A stretch of 64,000 nucleotides of DNA from Streptomyces phaeolivaceus. Lineage in GTDB: Bacteria > Actinomycetota > Actinomycetes > Streptomycetales > Streptomycetaceae. The DNA is taken from contig NZ_CP045096.1 in NCBI RefSeq assembly GCF_009184865.1, forward strand, positions 1 through 64,000. Reading direction: 5' to 3'. A model generated the notes under the pieces. That model had not been told where the DNA came from and ran no database searches. It was given only the letters and a program-made list of their open reading frames with translations. Positions 43,496 through 52,534 of the stretch are shown one piece after another (the stretch's first letter is position 1; each line of letters opens with the position of its first letter). The position numbers and the translations under genes are program-made.

Positions 43496-44004
43496 ATCCG
43501 CTCCCGTTCGACCATCGCGGTGATCAGCCGCCGGGCCCACATGCCGCCCGCGTCGATGTTGAGGTTGTAGAAGTCGTGGCCGGGGTTGGCGTCGATGGCG
43601 GTCTGCTGGGCGTTGAGCATGGCCTCGTCCTCGGCGAAGACACCGGCGGCTCCCTCCCGCGGTTCGGAGGTGATCCGTTGGCTGTCGGTGGCGAAGTTCC
43701 GGGCGATGGCCCACAGGTACCGGCAGCTCTTGGGGCCGGTGGGGCACATGGTGTTGAGGACGTATCCGTTGACGCCCTGGCCGCGGTCGCCCTCGGGGGC
43801 GCCGGTGCCGGCCTTGGCGACGCCGACGTCGACGTCGATGCAGATGGTGGCCGGTGCGGTGAAGCGGATGATCTGCCAGCGGTCGACCGGGCCCCGGTAG
43901 TCCGGGAATCTCACCGAGAGCGGGTACCTCCAGAGCGGCGGGGCCTCGATGCCGAGCATCCACCGGGTGACCGTGCCCGTGCCCGTGCCCGAGGCGCCGC
44001 CGTG
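43492..44004 (-). pseudogene. Rieske-type aromatic oxygenase alpha subunit, N-terminus missing
   Basis: The remaining 170 residues run VTRWMLGIEAPPLWRYPLSV, DRWQIIRFTAPATICIDVDV, NGYVLNTMCPTGPKSCRYLW and NAQQTAIDANPGHDFYNLNI, then DAGGMWARR. This is the C-terminal half of a VanA-like oxygenase. The Rieske 2Fe-2S domain and the iron-binding His are missing; an in-frame TGA lies just upstream (44005-44007) and then the marR promoter begins. The three GGCACG hexamers at the cut may relate to the deletion. Overlaps the reductase by GTGA. Confidence 0.85.
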
Positions 44005-44009
44005 TCATA

Positions 44010-44024
44010 CGTACACGGAGTAAT
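44010..44024 (+). promoter_or_regulatory. Candidate MarR operator, site 1
   Basis: CGTACACGGAGTAAT shares 10-11 of 15 positions with sites 2 and 3 (consensus CGTRYACGGARYAWW). It lies at the start of the oxygenase remnant. Confidence 0.6.
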
Positions 44025-44082
44025 TGCCTGCCAAGCTATGTGCCAGCCATAGGCGTGTCAGCGACGGGGGCCCAGCGGTCGA

Positions 44083-44097
44083 TATACTCCGTACACG
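44083..44097 (-). promoter_or_regulatory. Candidate MarR operator, site 2 (opposite orientation)
   Basis: On the minus strand this reads CGTGTACGGAGTATA. It is inverted relative to site 1 and its centre is 73 bp away, about seven helical turns, just upstream of the marR start. Confidence 0.6.
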
Positions 44098-44120
44098 TGT
44101 TTTCGTCCAGGGAGGGGGCT

Positions 44121-45077
44121 GTGGACGTGGTCGAGCCAGTGGCGGCGGGGGCGGTCGAGGTCCACGACGCGCGAGGTGACGTCCGGCGACCGTCCGAGCC
44201 GGCGCCCGTGGTGCCGCCGGAATCGGCCCCGGGACATCTGCTGCGCCGGGCGCAGCAGGTGCACACCGAACTGTGGGGCGCGCGGGTCGACGGCCTGACC
44301 GGACCGCAGTACGCGACGCTGGTGGCTGTCGCGGGATGGGACGACGTCGACCAGCGGCGGGCGGGGCAGCTGGCCTCGTTGGACAAGTCCACCGTCGCCG
44401 ACGTGGTGCGACGGCTCGCCGACAAGGGGTGGGTGGATCGGATTCGCGATCCGCACGACGGCCGCCGCCGGCTGCTGACCCTCACCGACGGATCGGCGGA
44501 ACGACTGGCCGAGGTCACCGAGGCCGCGCGTTCGGTCCAGCGGGACATCCTGGGCCCACTGCCCGCGTCCGACCGCCAGGAGTTCACCGAACGGCTCGGC
44601 CGGGTCGCGCGGATCGAGGAGGCCGATGTCGCCGGGCAGCGGCACGAGGACGGCGTCCTGCTCATGCGGGCCGCACCCGGCTATCTGATCCGCCGCGCCC
44701 AGCAGGTGCACACCACCCTGTGGAGCGCCACCGTGCCGGACGTGACCGGGCCGCAGTACGCCGTGCTCGCCGCACTCGCCCGGCTCGGCACCGCCGACCA
44801 GTCACGGATCGGCGAGGCCGCCTCCCTGGACTCGTCGAGCACCGCCGACATCGTCGCCCGGCTCGGCGCCCAGGGGTGGGTCGCGAAGGAGACCTCGGCC
44901 GAGGACCGGCGGCGGGCGCGGGTGCGGCTCACCGCGCCGGCGCGGTCGGCGCTGCGCTCCCTCACGGGGCCGGTGGAGGCCGTGCAGTCCGCTCTGCTGG
45001 GCCCTCTCGGGCCCGAGGAGCGAGCGGTGTTCATCGGCCACCTCCATGAGGTGGCGTGCACCGGACGGCGTCCGTAG
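44121..45077 (+). CDS. Tandem double MarR-domain transcriptional regulator
   Basis: This protein of about 318 residues holds two MarR winged-helix domains in one chain. Domain 1 has LLRRAQQVHTELWGARVDGL, LDKSTVADVVRRLADKGWVD and DPHDGRRRLLTLT. Domain 2 has LIRRAQQVHTTLWSATVPDV, LDSSSTADIVARLGAQGWVA and SAEDRRRARVRLT. The similarity (RRAQQVHT, TGPQYA) shows an internal duplication. MarR proteins normally act as dimers, so this may be a covalent pseudo-dimer. GTG at 44121 follows GGAGGGG; longer starts are possible. It sits between the oxygenase remnant and the gentisate operon. Confidence 0.9.
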   Translation: MDVVEPVAAGAVEVHDARGDVRRPSEPAPVVPPESAPGHLLRRAQQVHTELWGARVDGLTGPQYATLVAVAGWDDVDQRRAGQLASLDKSTVADVVRRLADKGWVDRIRDPHDGRRRLLTLTDGSAERLAEVTEAARSVQRDILGPLPASDRQEFTERLGRVARIEEADVAGQRHEDGVLLMRAAPGYLIRRAQQVHTTLWSATVPDVTGPQYAVLAALARLGTADQSRIGEAASLDSSSTADIVARLGAQGWVAKETSAEDRRRARVRLTAPARSALRSLTGPVEAVQSALLGPLGPEERAVFIGHLHEVACTGRRP

Positions 45078-45154
45078 GGCCGCACCGCACCTCCGGAGAA
45101 AGCTCCACCCAGGGCCGTTGACATGCCTGGCCGATCAGCCGCATGCTGATGATA

Positions 45155-45169
45155 CGTATACGGAACATT
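45155..45169 (+). promoter_or_regulatory. Candidate MarR operator, site 3
   Basis: CGTATACGGAACATT lies just before the ribosome site of the gentisate dioxygenase gene (GAGGTGG, start 45183). It matches sites 1 and 2 in the CGTRYACGGA core. Confidence 0.6.
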
Positions 45170-45182
45170 AGTGAGGTGGACG

Positions 45183-46280
45183 ATGGCGACACCCCGGTTC
45201 AGGTCGGACGAAGCGGCGCTCGACGCGTTCTACGATGACCTCTCAGCCCAGCATTTGCAGCCACTGTGGGAACTGCAAGGACTACTCACGCCGGTGCCCC
45301 GAGTACGTGCGCGGCCCTATCGTTGGCGTGCGGACGATCTTGCCAAGTTGGGTCGGCGGGCCGGTGATCTGGTCCCGGTCGACCGGGGCGGCGACCGGCG
45401 GGTCCTCGCGATGTCGAACCCCGGTCTGGACGGCGCGCCGTTCATCTCGTCGACCCTGTGGGCGGCGGTGCAGTACCTCCAGCCGCACGAGTCGGCGCCC
45501 CCGCACCGGCACACGCCCGCCGCGCTGCGGTTCGTTCTCGACGGGGAGGGCGTGTACACGCTCGTCGACGGCGACCCGATCTCGATGGCCCGCGGGGATC
45601 TCGTACTGACTCCGTCGTGGACCTTCCACGAACACCACAATCCCGGTGACGTGCCGATGATGTGGCTGGACGTGCTCGATCTGCCGATGGTCGCGGCGCT
45701 CGACGCGGTCTTCTTCGAACCGGGCGCCGCCCCTGAGGGCGGCCCTGACACGGGGCTTGGCGTCGGGCTTGACGCCGGTTCGAAGACGGACCGGGGTCCC
45801 GTCCTGCGCTCGGCGGCCGAGCGTCGCTGGGGTGCGGGCGCCGGTCTCGTGCCCGCCGACACGTCGGGGCTGCCCGCGCACTCACCCCTGCTGGTCTACC
45901 GCCGGCGGGACACCGACGCCGCGCTGGACGCCCTGCTGGAGGTCGAGGACGCGGCGGACGTCACGGTCCGCTTCCGGGACCCCGTCCGCGACCGCGACGT
46001 CATGCCGACGATGCGCTGCGAGATGCGGCGGGTGCTGCCCGGTACGACGACCCGCCGGGAGCGGCAGACCGGTACCCGTGTCTCCGCCGTGCTCGACGGG
46101 TCAGGGACGGTCGTGCTGAACGGCGAGTCGTTCGACCTGTCCCCCGGTGATGTGTTCGTCGTGCCGTCCTGGTGCACGCAGCAGTTGTACGCGCGTTCCC
46201 GGCTGGACGTGTTCACCACCAGCGACAGCCCGGTGCTGGAGGCCCTGGGCCTGCACCGGACCGAGCGGGTGGACGTATGA
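45183..46280 (+). CDS. Gentisate 1,2-dioxygenase
   Basis: This 365-residue bicupin opens the ring of gentisate (2,5-dihydroxybenzoate) to maleylpyruvate. The N-terminal cupin has the iron ligands in PPHRHTPAALRFVLDGEGVY and a later His in PSWTFHEHHNPGD. The C-terminal cupin (RVSAVLDGSGTVVLNGESFD, LSPGDVFVVPSWCTQQLYAR) has lost most ligands, as usual. A Gly/Asp-rich insert (APEGGPDTGLGVGLDAGSKT) lies between them. It is the first gene of an operon in which each gene overlaps the next by ATGA. Confidence 0.92.
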   Translation: MATPRFRSDEAALDAFYDDLSAQHLQPLWELQGLLTPVPRVRARPYRWRADDLAKLGRRAGDLVPVDRGGDRRVLAMSNPGLDGAPFISSTLWAAVQYLQPHESAPPHRHTPAALRFVLDGEGVYTLVDGDPISMARGDLVLTPSWTFHEHHNPGDVPMMWLDVLDLPMVAALDAVFFEPGAAPEGGPDTGLGVGLDAGSKTDRGPVLRSAAERRWGAGAGLVPADTSGLPAHSPLLVYRRRDTDAALDALLEVEDAADVTVRFRDPVRDRDVMPTMRCEMRRVLPGTTTRRERQTGTRVSAVLDGSGTVVLNGESFDLSPGDVFVVPSWCTQQLYARSRLDVFTTSDSPVLEALGLHRTERVDV

Positions 46281-47452
46281 ACGTCCACGACACGCTCGTA
46301 GTCGGCGGCGGCATCGGCGGGCTCGCGGCGGCGCTGGCGCTCGCCCGTGCCGGGCGCCGGACCCTGGTGGTGGAACAGGCCCCGCGCTTCGCCGAGATCG
46401 GCGCCGGGCTCCAGCTCGGCCCGAACGCGATGCGGGCCTTCGACCGGCTCGGCGTGCTCGGACCGGTCCTCGACACGGCCGTGCACCCCGACCGCGCCGT
46501 GATCCGCGACGCGGTCACGGGCGAGGAGCTGACGGTGCTCGACCTGGGGCCCTCGTTCCGCGCCCGGTACGGGTATCCGTACGTCGTCGCACACCGGCAC
46601 GACGTACTGTCCGTCCTGATCGACGCCTGCCGGGCCGAACCCGGCATCGAGCTGCGGACCGGCCGCACCGCCGTCGACGTACGGGAGGGGAACGAGCACG
46701 CCGAAGTCACCTTCGCCGACGGGGAGTCGCTGGCCGCGCGGCTGCTCGTCGGGGCGGACGGCCTCCGCTCCCAGGTGCGCCGCCTCATCGATCAGGAGCC
46801 GCCCCGGTTCAGCGGCCATGTCGCCTACCGGGGCACGAGCGTACGGTCGCGGCTCGGCGCGGGCCTGGCACCCGACGATGTGACCCTGTGGATCGGGCCG
46901 GGCATCCACCTCATGCAGTACCCGGTGCGCGGCGGCGAGTTGTACAACCAGGTCGCCGTGTACGAGCGTCCGGCGGGCGCCTTGGAGCCGCGCGGTGACG
47001 TGGAGGAGTTCCGTGCCGCCTTCTCCGTCGCCCACCCGAGCGTCCGTGAGTACGTCGCGCTGATCGATCCGCACCGGGACTGGCCGGTGCACGACCGGGA
47101 CCCGTTGCCGACCTGGACGACGGCCCACTCGGTGCTGCTCGGTGACGCCGCCCACGCCATGCTGCAGTACCTCGGCCAGGGCGCCTGCCAGGCCCTGGAG
47201 GACGCGGTCGCGCTCGCCGAGGCCGTGTCCGACCATCCGCACTCCCAGGACCGGGCGCTGAAACGGTACGAGGAGCGGCGTATCGCCCACGCGTCCCGTT
47301 GCCAGACCGTGGCCCGGCCCTGGGGCGACCTGTGGCACACCCAGGACCCCACCCTGCTCGCCCTGCGCAACCGCGTGTTCCGGCTGCGCAGGCCCGACGA
47401 CTACTCCGATCTCGACTGGCTCTACGCCGCCCCCACCGAGGACGCCGCATGA
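46277..47452 (+). CDS. FAD-dependent hydroxylase, probably 3-hydroxybenzoate 6-monooxygenase
   Basis: This 391-residue class A flavin monooxygenase starts TLVVGGGIGGLAAALALARA (FAD fingerprint). It has LVGADGLRSQVRRLI (DG motif) and SVLLGDAAHAMLQYLGQGAC (GD motif). Between gentisate dioxygenase and a fumarylpyruvate-hydrolase-like gene, the likely reaction is 3-hydroxybenzoate to gentisate with NADH and oxygen. A salicylate-type hydroxylase is the alternative. The ATG overlaps the previous stop. Confidence 0.87.
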   Translation: MNVHDTLVVGGGIGGLAAALALARAGRRTLVVEQAPRFAEIGAGLQLGPNAMRAFDRLGVLGPVLDTAVHPDRAVIRDAVTGEELTVLDLGPSFRARYGYPYVVAHRHDVLSVLIDACRAEPGIELRTGRTAVDVREGNEHAEVTFADGESLAARLLVGADGLRSQVRRLIDQEPPRFSGHVAYRGTSVRSRLGAGLAPDDVTLWIGPGIHLMQYPVRGGELYNQVAVYERPAGALEPRGDVEEFRAAFSVAHPSVREYVALIDPHRDWPVHDRDPLPTWTTAHSVLLGDAAHAMLQYLGQGACQALEDAVALAEAVSDHPHSQDRALKRYEERRIAHASRCQTVARPWGDLWHTQDPTLLALRNRVFRLRRPDDYSDLDWLYAAPTEDAA

Positions 47453-48384
47453 AACTGCTCAGCTTCGTCAGGCCCGACGGCACCGCCACGGCCGGACGGC
47501 TCGACGACGACCACCGGATCGTCGACCTCGGCCGGCCGCTGCGGACGCTGCTCGCCGATCCCGTACCGGAGGGCAGGCCGCACGGCGCGGACGTCTTCGA
47601 CCTGGAGGAGGTCACCCTCCTGCCGGTCGTACCCGACCCGTCGAAGATCATTGCCGCGCCGGTCAACTACCGCGACCACCAGGCCGAGATGAACGAGGCG
47701 TACCACATCGACGCCCTCGGCATCTTCCTCAAGGCCCCGTCGTCGGTCCTCGCCCACCAGGGCACGATCCGCCTCCCCTACACCGACCGGCGCTTCGACC
47801 AGGAGGGCGAACTGGCGCTGGTCGTCGGCCGCCCCGGACGGGACATCGCCGTCGACGACGCCCTCGGGCACGTAGCCGGATACACCTGCCTGCTCGACAT
47901 CACCATGCGCGGCGGCGAGGACCGCTCCACCCGCAAGTCCTTCGACACCTTCACCCCCGTCGGCCCCTGTCTGGTCACCCCGGACGAGACCGGACCGCCC
48001 GAGGCGCTGACGCTGCGCACCTGGGTCGGCGACGAGCTGCGCCAGGACGCCGACCTGAAGGACCTCATCTGGAGCGTCCCCCGGCTGATCGCCTACGCGT
48101 CCTCGGTCATGACCCTGCGCACCGGCGACATCATCACCACCGGCACGCCCGCCGGTGTCGGCACCCTCGCCGACGGCGACCGCGTCACGGTCGACATCGG
48201 CGGCGTCGGCCGCCTCGAAACCACGGTGAGTTCACAAGGCGCGGTCCCCTGCCCCACCGGGGGAGCCCACCGCGGCCCCGTACCCCCGCGGACGGTGACA
48301 CCCGTCCGCGTCCCACCCGACCTCCGCCTCGTTCGCGGAGTGACCGGCAAAGAGGGGAAAGAAGGCAAAGCGCACAGCACTTGA
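47449..48384 (+). CDS. Fumarylacetoacetate-hydrolase-family enzyme, probably fumarylpyruvate hydrolase
   Basis: This 311-residue enzyme would split fumarylpyruvate into fumarate and pyruvate, the last step of the gentisate pathway. The metal ligands are in FDQEGELALVVGRPGRDI, with Asp in LLDITMRGGEDRSTRKSFDT; the end of the fold is RTGDIITTGTPAGVGTLADG. Residues after VGRLETTVS form an unusual 50-residue tail rich in Pro, Arg, Gly and Lys. Known homologues stop near there, so the tail may be read-through into altered DNA. A maleylpyruvate isomerase is not present nearby. Confidence 0.87.
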   Translation: MKLLSFVRPDGTATAGRLDDDHRIVDLGRPLRTLLADPVPEGRPHGADVFDLEEVTLLPVVPDPSKIIAAPVNYRDHQAEMNEAYHIDALGIFLKAPSSVLAHQGTIRLPYTDRRFDQEGELALVVGRPGRDIAVDDALGHVAGYTCLLDITMRGGEDRSTRKSFDTFTPVGPCLVTPDETGPPEALTLRTWVGDELRQDADLKDLIWSVPRLIAYASSVMTLRTGDIITTGTPAGVGTLADGDRVTVDIGGVGRLETTVSSQGAVPCPTGGAHRGPVPPRTVTPVRVPPDLRLVRGVTGKEGKEGKAHST

Positions 48385-48406
48385 GACGGACGGTTACGAC
48401 TACGTC

Positions 48407-49979
48407 GTGGTGGGCGGCGGCAGCGCGGGGTCCGTGCTCGCCGCCCGGCTGTCGCAGGACCCCGAGGTGCGGGTGCTCCTGCTGGAGGCCGGCAGCGCGC
48501 ACCCGCTCGACGCCATGGCGGTCCCGCCCGCCTGGCCGGGCCTCCGCGGCACCACGGCGGACTGGGCGGACGCCACGGTCGAGCAGCCGTGTGTCGGCGG
48601 GCCGGTGAGCTGGAGCCACGGGCGTGGCCTGGGCGGCTCGTCCAGCATCAACGCCATGGGCTTCCTCCGGGGACACCGGTCGAGTCATGACGCGTGGCCG
48701 GCGGCCGGGGCGAAGGGCTGGGGTTACGACGATCTCCTGCCGTTCTTCAAACGCGGCGAGAGCGTGCGGGGCCGGGACGCCATGAACCGGGACCCCGTGA
48801 ACCGTGGGACGAGCGGCCCGATGGTCGTGGCCCCGGCGGCCGACCCGAACCCGCTCGCCGCCGCGATCCTGGAGGCGGCGGTCGAGGCGGGGCACGGGCG
48901 GGCGACGGACATCGGCGGTGGGCTGGAGGAGGGCTTCGGCTGGCTCGACCTGACCATCGTCGACGGACGACGGTTCGGCGCGGCCGAGGCCTATCTGCGC
49001 CCCGTACTGGACCGGCCGAATCTGACCGTGCTCACCGACACCCTGGTGCACCGCGTCCTGGTGAGCGGCGAGAGGTGCACGGGGGTCGAGTACGCGGCGG
49101 CCGGCGGACGCGGTGGGGCCACCGTGGCACACGGCGCCCGTGAAGTGATCATGGCGGCGGGAACCATCGGTACGGCCCAGGCCCTGCCGCTGTCAGGGAT
49201 CGGCCCGGCCCAGCACCTGCGTGACGTGGGTGTGGACGTCGTCCTCGACCTCCCGGGTGTCGGTGCCAACCCGCACGACCACCCCATGGACCGGCGTCAC
49301 CCACACCGCCAGGAAGCCGGTGCCGCTGAGCACCGCCAACCACGGCGAGATCGGCGGGCTGGTGCGCAGCGGGCTCGGCGGCGAGGTGCCCGATCTGCAG
49401 ATGATCTCGGTGTCCGTGCCGTTCATCAGCCCGGCGTTCCAGGGCCCCGACAGCGGATACACGATCATCACCGCGCTCATGGCACCGCACAGCCGAGGCA
49501 TCCTGCGCCTGGCCGACGCGCTCCCGGGCACCCGGCCGCTGCTCGATCCGCAGTACCTCTGCGACCCGCGTGACGTCGCCACCTGGGTCGTCGGCATGGA
49601 GACGGTCCGGGACATCGGCCGTGCGGCAGCCCTCGATCCCTGGCGGGAGGAAGAGGTGCTCCCGGCCCCGGGCGTTCAGGGCGCGGAGCTGCGCGACTGG
49701 GTCGGCAAGAGCCTCATGACCTACTTCCACTCCACGGGAACCTGCCGCATCGGCGACGCCGACGACGCCATGGCCGTCGTCGACCCGGAACTGCGGGTGC
49801 GCGGAATCGAGGGCCTGCGTATCGCCGACGCCTCGGTGATGCCGTCGATCCCGGCGGCGAACACCAACGCCACGGTGATCGCCATCGCGGAACGGGCCGC
49901 CGAACTCCTCCGGCGGACCCAGGGGGTGTCGCTTCGCGGACGCGGTGTCAGGCGGCGGCCAGGGCCAGGCGTTCGCTGA
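48407..49979 (+). pseudogene. GMC-family oxidoreductase (choline-dehydrogenase-like), frameshifted
   Basis: The first part has the FAD motif (VVVGGGSAGSVLAARLSQDP), SHGRGLGGSSSINAMGFLRG and VIMAAGTIGTAQALPLSGIG. The last part has TGTCRIGDADDAMAVVDPEL and VMPSIPAANTNATVIAIAER, with the family's catalytic His near FHSTGTCR. One extra G at 49288-49289 (PHDHPM-g-TGVTHTARK) shifts the frame. Coding extends upstream to about 48377 (ETDGYDYVVVGGG) but has no start codon, so the 5' end is also damaged. The 3' end overlaps the convergent IclR gene by 32 bp. Confidence 0.87.
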
Positions 49980-50793
49980 TCTCGCCCGCGACGGCCAGCA
50001 CCCGCTGGGCGACCTCGGCCTCCGCCTCCGGGTACAGGCGGGAGGCGAGGGCGGCCACGCTCACCGCCGCCACGACCTGCTCGCCCTGGCTGCGAATCGG
50101 TGCCGAGATGCCCACGACGTCGGGGTCGAGTTCGCCTCGGGTGACGGAGTACCCGAGGCGGCGGATCCTGCCCAGGCGTTCGACCAGGGCGTCCACGTCG
50201 GTGAGGGTGGCCGGGGTGAACCTGCGCAGTTCGGTGGCCTCCAGCAGGCGGCGCGCCTCGTCCTCGGGGCTCCAGGCGAGCAGGACGAGGGCGGCGGCTC
50301 CGGCGTTGAGGGGCAGGGCGCTGCCGCGCTCGTAGGAGATGCGTACCGCCTGGGCCGCGCTCTCCGCGCGGTCCACGCAGATGACCAGGTCTCCGGTGCG
50401 GCGGGTGAGCAGGACGGTCTCCCTCACCTCTTCGGCGAGTGCCCGCATCGGGGGAAGGGCGATCTCGGAGAGCCCGTAGCTGCGGCGGGCCAGCCGGGCG
50501 ATCTCCAGGACCCGCAGGCCGAGCCGGAATCCGCCGCCGGGCGCCTCCTCCAGGAAGCGCCCGGAGACGAGGCTCTGCAGATAGCGGTACGCGGTGGAAC
50601 GGGCGACGCCGAGCCGCTCCGCCACCGCCGTCCCGGAGATGACCAGGTGGGTGTCGTCGAACATGGTCAGGATGTCGAGTGCGCGGTCGGCCGTGGAGTT
50701 GCGGTCACGGTAGTTGGGGGACGCTGTTCCTGACATGCCGGACACTGTAGCGTCCGGGCGCGGTCCGGTGGGAGGCGGGCCCGTGGCTGTCAT
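49948..50793 (-). CDS. IclR-family transcriptional regulator
   Basis: This 281-residue regulator has an N-terminal winged helix (ADRALDILTMFDDTHLVISG, AERLGVARSTAYRYLQSLVS, FLEEAPGGGFRLG) and the IclR effector domain (LPPMRALAEEVRETVLLTRR to LAVAGEISERLA). Start ATG at 50793 has AAGGAG eight bases upstream and overlaps the hydroxylase stop (ATGA), so it is the last gene of the minus-strand operon. IclR proteins often govern aromatic catabolism. A shorter start at 50736 is possible. Confidence 0.93.
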   Translation of the reverse strand: MTATGPPPTGPRPDATVSGMSGTASPNYRDRNSTADRALDILTMFDDTHLVISGTAVAERLGVARSTAYRYLQSLVSGRFLEEAPGGGFRLGLRVLEIARLARRSYGLSEIALPPMRALAEEVRETVLLTRRTGDLVICVDRAESAAQAVRISYERGSALPLNAGAAALVLLAWSPEDEARRLLEATELRRFTPATLTDVDALVERLGRIRRLGYSVTRGELDPDVVGISAPIRSQGEQVVAAVSVAALASRLYPEAEAEVAQRVLAVAGEISERLALAAA

Positions 50794-52463
50794 GGGGTGA
50801 CTCCTTCGCTGCCTGGAGGGTTCGCCGTGCGAGCGGCCGTGAAGCGGCGGAGTTCCCGCGCGACCCGTACGGCTCGGCCCGGTGGAAAGACCGCGGCGAC
50901 CAGTCGGTCCGGGCGTACGAGAACGAACCGACCGGCCAGGTCCCGGAGGATCGCCCGCAGCCCGCCGTCGGCGTCCGTGATCCCGGCCCGGTGGCCGGTG
51001 CCGTCGAGCGCCCGGTCACCGATGACCACGTCGACCTCGGTGGCGTCCGGGAGTCCGGCCCGTCCGGCCGTGGTCCAGTCGGCCTCGGCGAGGCCCACGC
51101 CCAGCAGGCTCCAGCCGGTGCCGAGGACGTCGTCGAGCGGGGTGAGGCGGTAGTCGGGGCCGTGCAGGACGCGCGGTTGCGGGAGCGGCGCGCCGAGGAG
51201 CGGGTGTGCCCGGCCCTCCGGGCGGACGACGGCTCCCGACCGGATCCGGGTGTCGGGGCGGTAGCGCATCTCGGTGAGGTAGCGGCTTCCGGGGCGGGTC
51301 AGCAGCGCGGTACGCACCAGCAGGTCCCGGAGGTGTGCGCGTGGGCGGCTGGTGGTCATGACCGTCCGGCCCAGCCGTACGGAGAGGTCGATGACGGCCT
51401 GGGCATGTGGTCGGCGTTCCATGTCGTAGGTGTCGAGGAGTGCGTCGCCGGCCCGCCCCGCCACCACTTCCGCGAGTTTCCAGCAGAGGTTGGCGGCGTC
51501 CCGTACACCGGAGTTGAGGCCCTGGCCGGCGAACGGCGGCATCATGTGCGCGGCGTCGCCCAGCAGGAAGCAGCGGCCCACCCTGAGCCGCTCGGCGAGC
51601 AGCGCGTGGAAGCTGTAGGCGACGGCGCGTTCCACCTGGTCCGGGGTGATCGCCCGGTGCGGCCGGAGGAGGCTGCTCACCAGCTCGAACGGGGGTTCTC
51701 TCCCGGCCGCGCCCTCGTCGGGGCGGAGCAGGAACTCGTAGCGGCAGCGGCCGTCGCGGCCGGGCACGATCACGGTCGGGCGGGCCGGGTCGCCGAGGTG
51801 CATGCCGTACCGCTCGCGGTGCGGGTCGCCCAGGGTGTCCAGGACGAGCCACACGTCGTCGGGGAAGCTGCGGCCCCGCATCGGTACGGACAGCAGTCGG
51901 CGTACCGTGCTCCGTCCGCCGTCGCAGCCGAGTACGTAGTCCGCCGTGACTTCCTCGGCGGGGCGCCCTGCGCCACCGTGGAGTGTGGCGCGGACGCCGT
52001 GCGGGAGTGGGGTGAGCCCGGTCAGGGTGGTGCCGAAGCGGGCCTCGACGTGTGGGTGGCGGACGAGTTCGGCGCGGAGCACGCGTTCCAGGTCCGGTTG
52101 GGCGAAGGGGTTCTTGAAGGGGTGCCCGAAGCGGCGGTCGCCGGTGCCTCGGGCGTGCACCAGGGGGCGGCCACCGACGCCGAAGTACTTGGTGCCGGTG
52201 CCGGGCACGATGATCGGGTACACGGCGGTGGCCAGGTCGGCGGACTGGAGGGTGCGCAGTGATTCGTCGTCCAGGCTGATCGCCTTGGCGTCGTCGCTGG
52301 TGGTGGCGTTGCGCTCGACCAGCAGGACCCGTACGCCCCGCGCGCCGAGGAGGTGGGCGGCGGTGAGGCCGACGGGGCCCGCGCCGACGATCAGCACGGC
52401 GGGGCGGGCCGGGGCCGGAGGCTGGCCCGGGTCATGGCCTGTCGGCGGTGTCGGTTCGGTCAT
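50790..52463 (-). CDS. FAD-dependent aromatic hydroxylase (MhpA/PheA-like)
   Basis: This 557-residue flavin monooxygenase has VLIVGAGPVGLTAAHLLGAR at the N-terminus, VLGCDGGRSTVRRLLSVPMR and CFLLGDAAHMMPPFAGQGLN. A thioredoxin-like C-terminal domain (residues 400-550) is typical of MhpA-type phenolic hydroxylases. The GGAG ribosome site precedes ATG 52463. It is co-transcribed with the transporter, SDR and IclR regulator. The substrate is probably a hydroxylated aromatic acid, inferred from context. Confidence 0.9.
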   Translation of the reverse strand: MTEPTPPTGHDPGQPPAPARPAVLIVGAGPVGLTAAHLLGARGVRVLLVERNATTSDDAKAISLDDESLRTLQSADLATAVYPIIVPGTGTKYFGVGGRPLVHARGTGDRRFGHPFKNPFAQPDLERVLRAELVRHPHVEARFGTTLTGLTPLPHGVRATLHGGAGRPAEEVTADYVLGCDGGRSTVRRLLSVPMRGRSFPDDVWLVLDTLGDPHRERYGMHLGDPARPTVIVPGRDGRCRYEFLLRPDEGAAGREPPFELVSSLLRPHRAITPDQVERAVAYSFHALLAERLRVGRCFLLGDAAHMMPPFAGQGLNSGVRDAANLCWKLAEVVAGRAGDALLDTYDMERRPHAQAVIDLSVRLGRTVMTTSRPRAHLRDLLVRTALLTRPGSRYLTEMRYRPDTRIRSGAVVRPEGRAHPLLGAPLPQPRVLHGPDYRLTPLDDVLGTGWSLLGVGLAEADWTTAGRAGLPDATEVDVVIGDRALDGTGHRAGITDADGGLRAILRDLAGRFVLVRPDRLVAAVFPPGRAVRVARELRRFTAARTANPPGSEGVTP

Positions 52464-52534
52464 GGGTGGGCTCCGTGGTGGTCGTCGGGGCGGGCGGCGG
52501 GCTCACTGGACGGGCGTATGCGCGGGCCCGTCGG

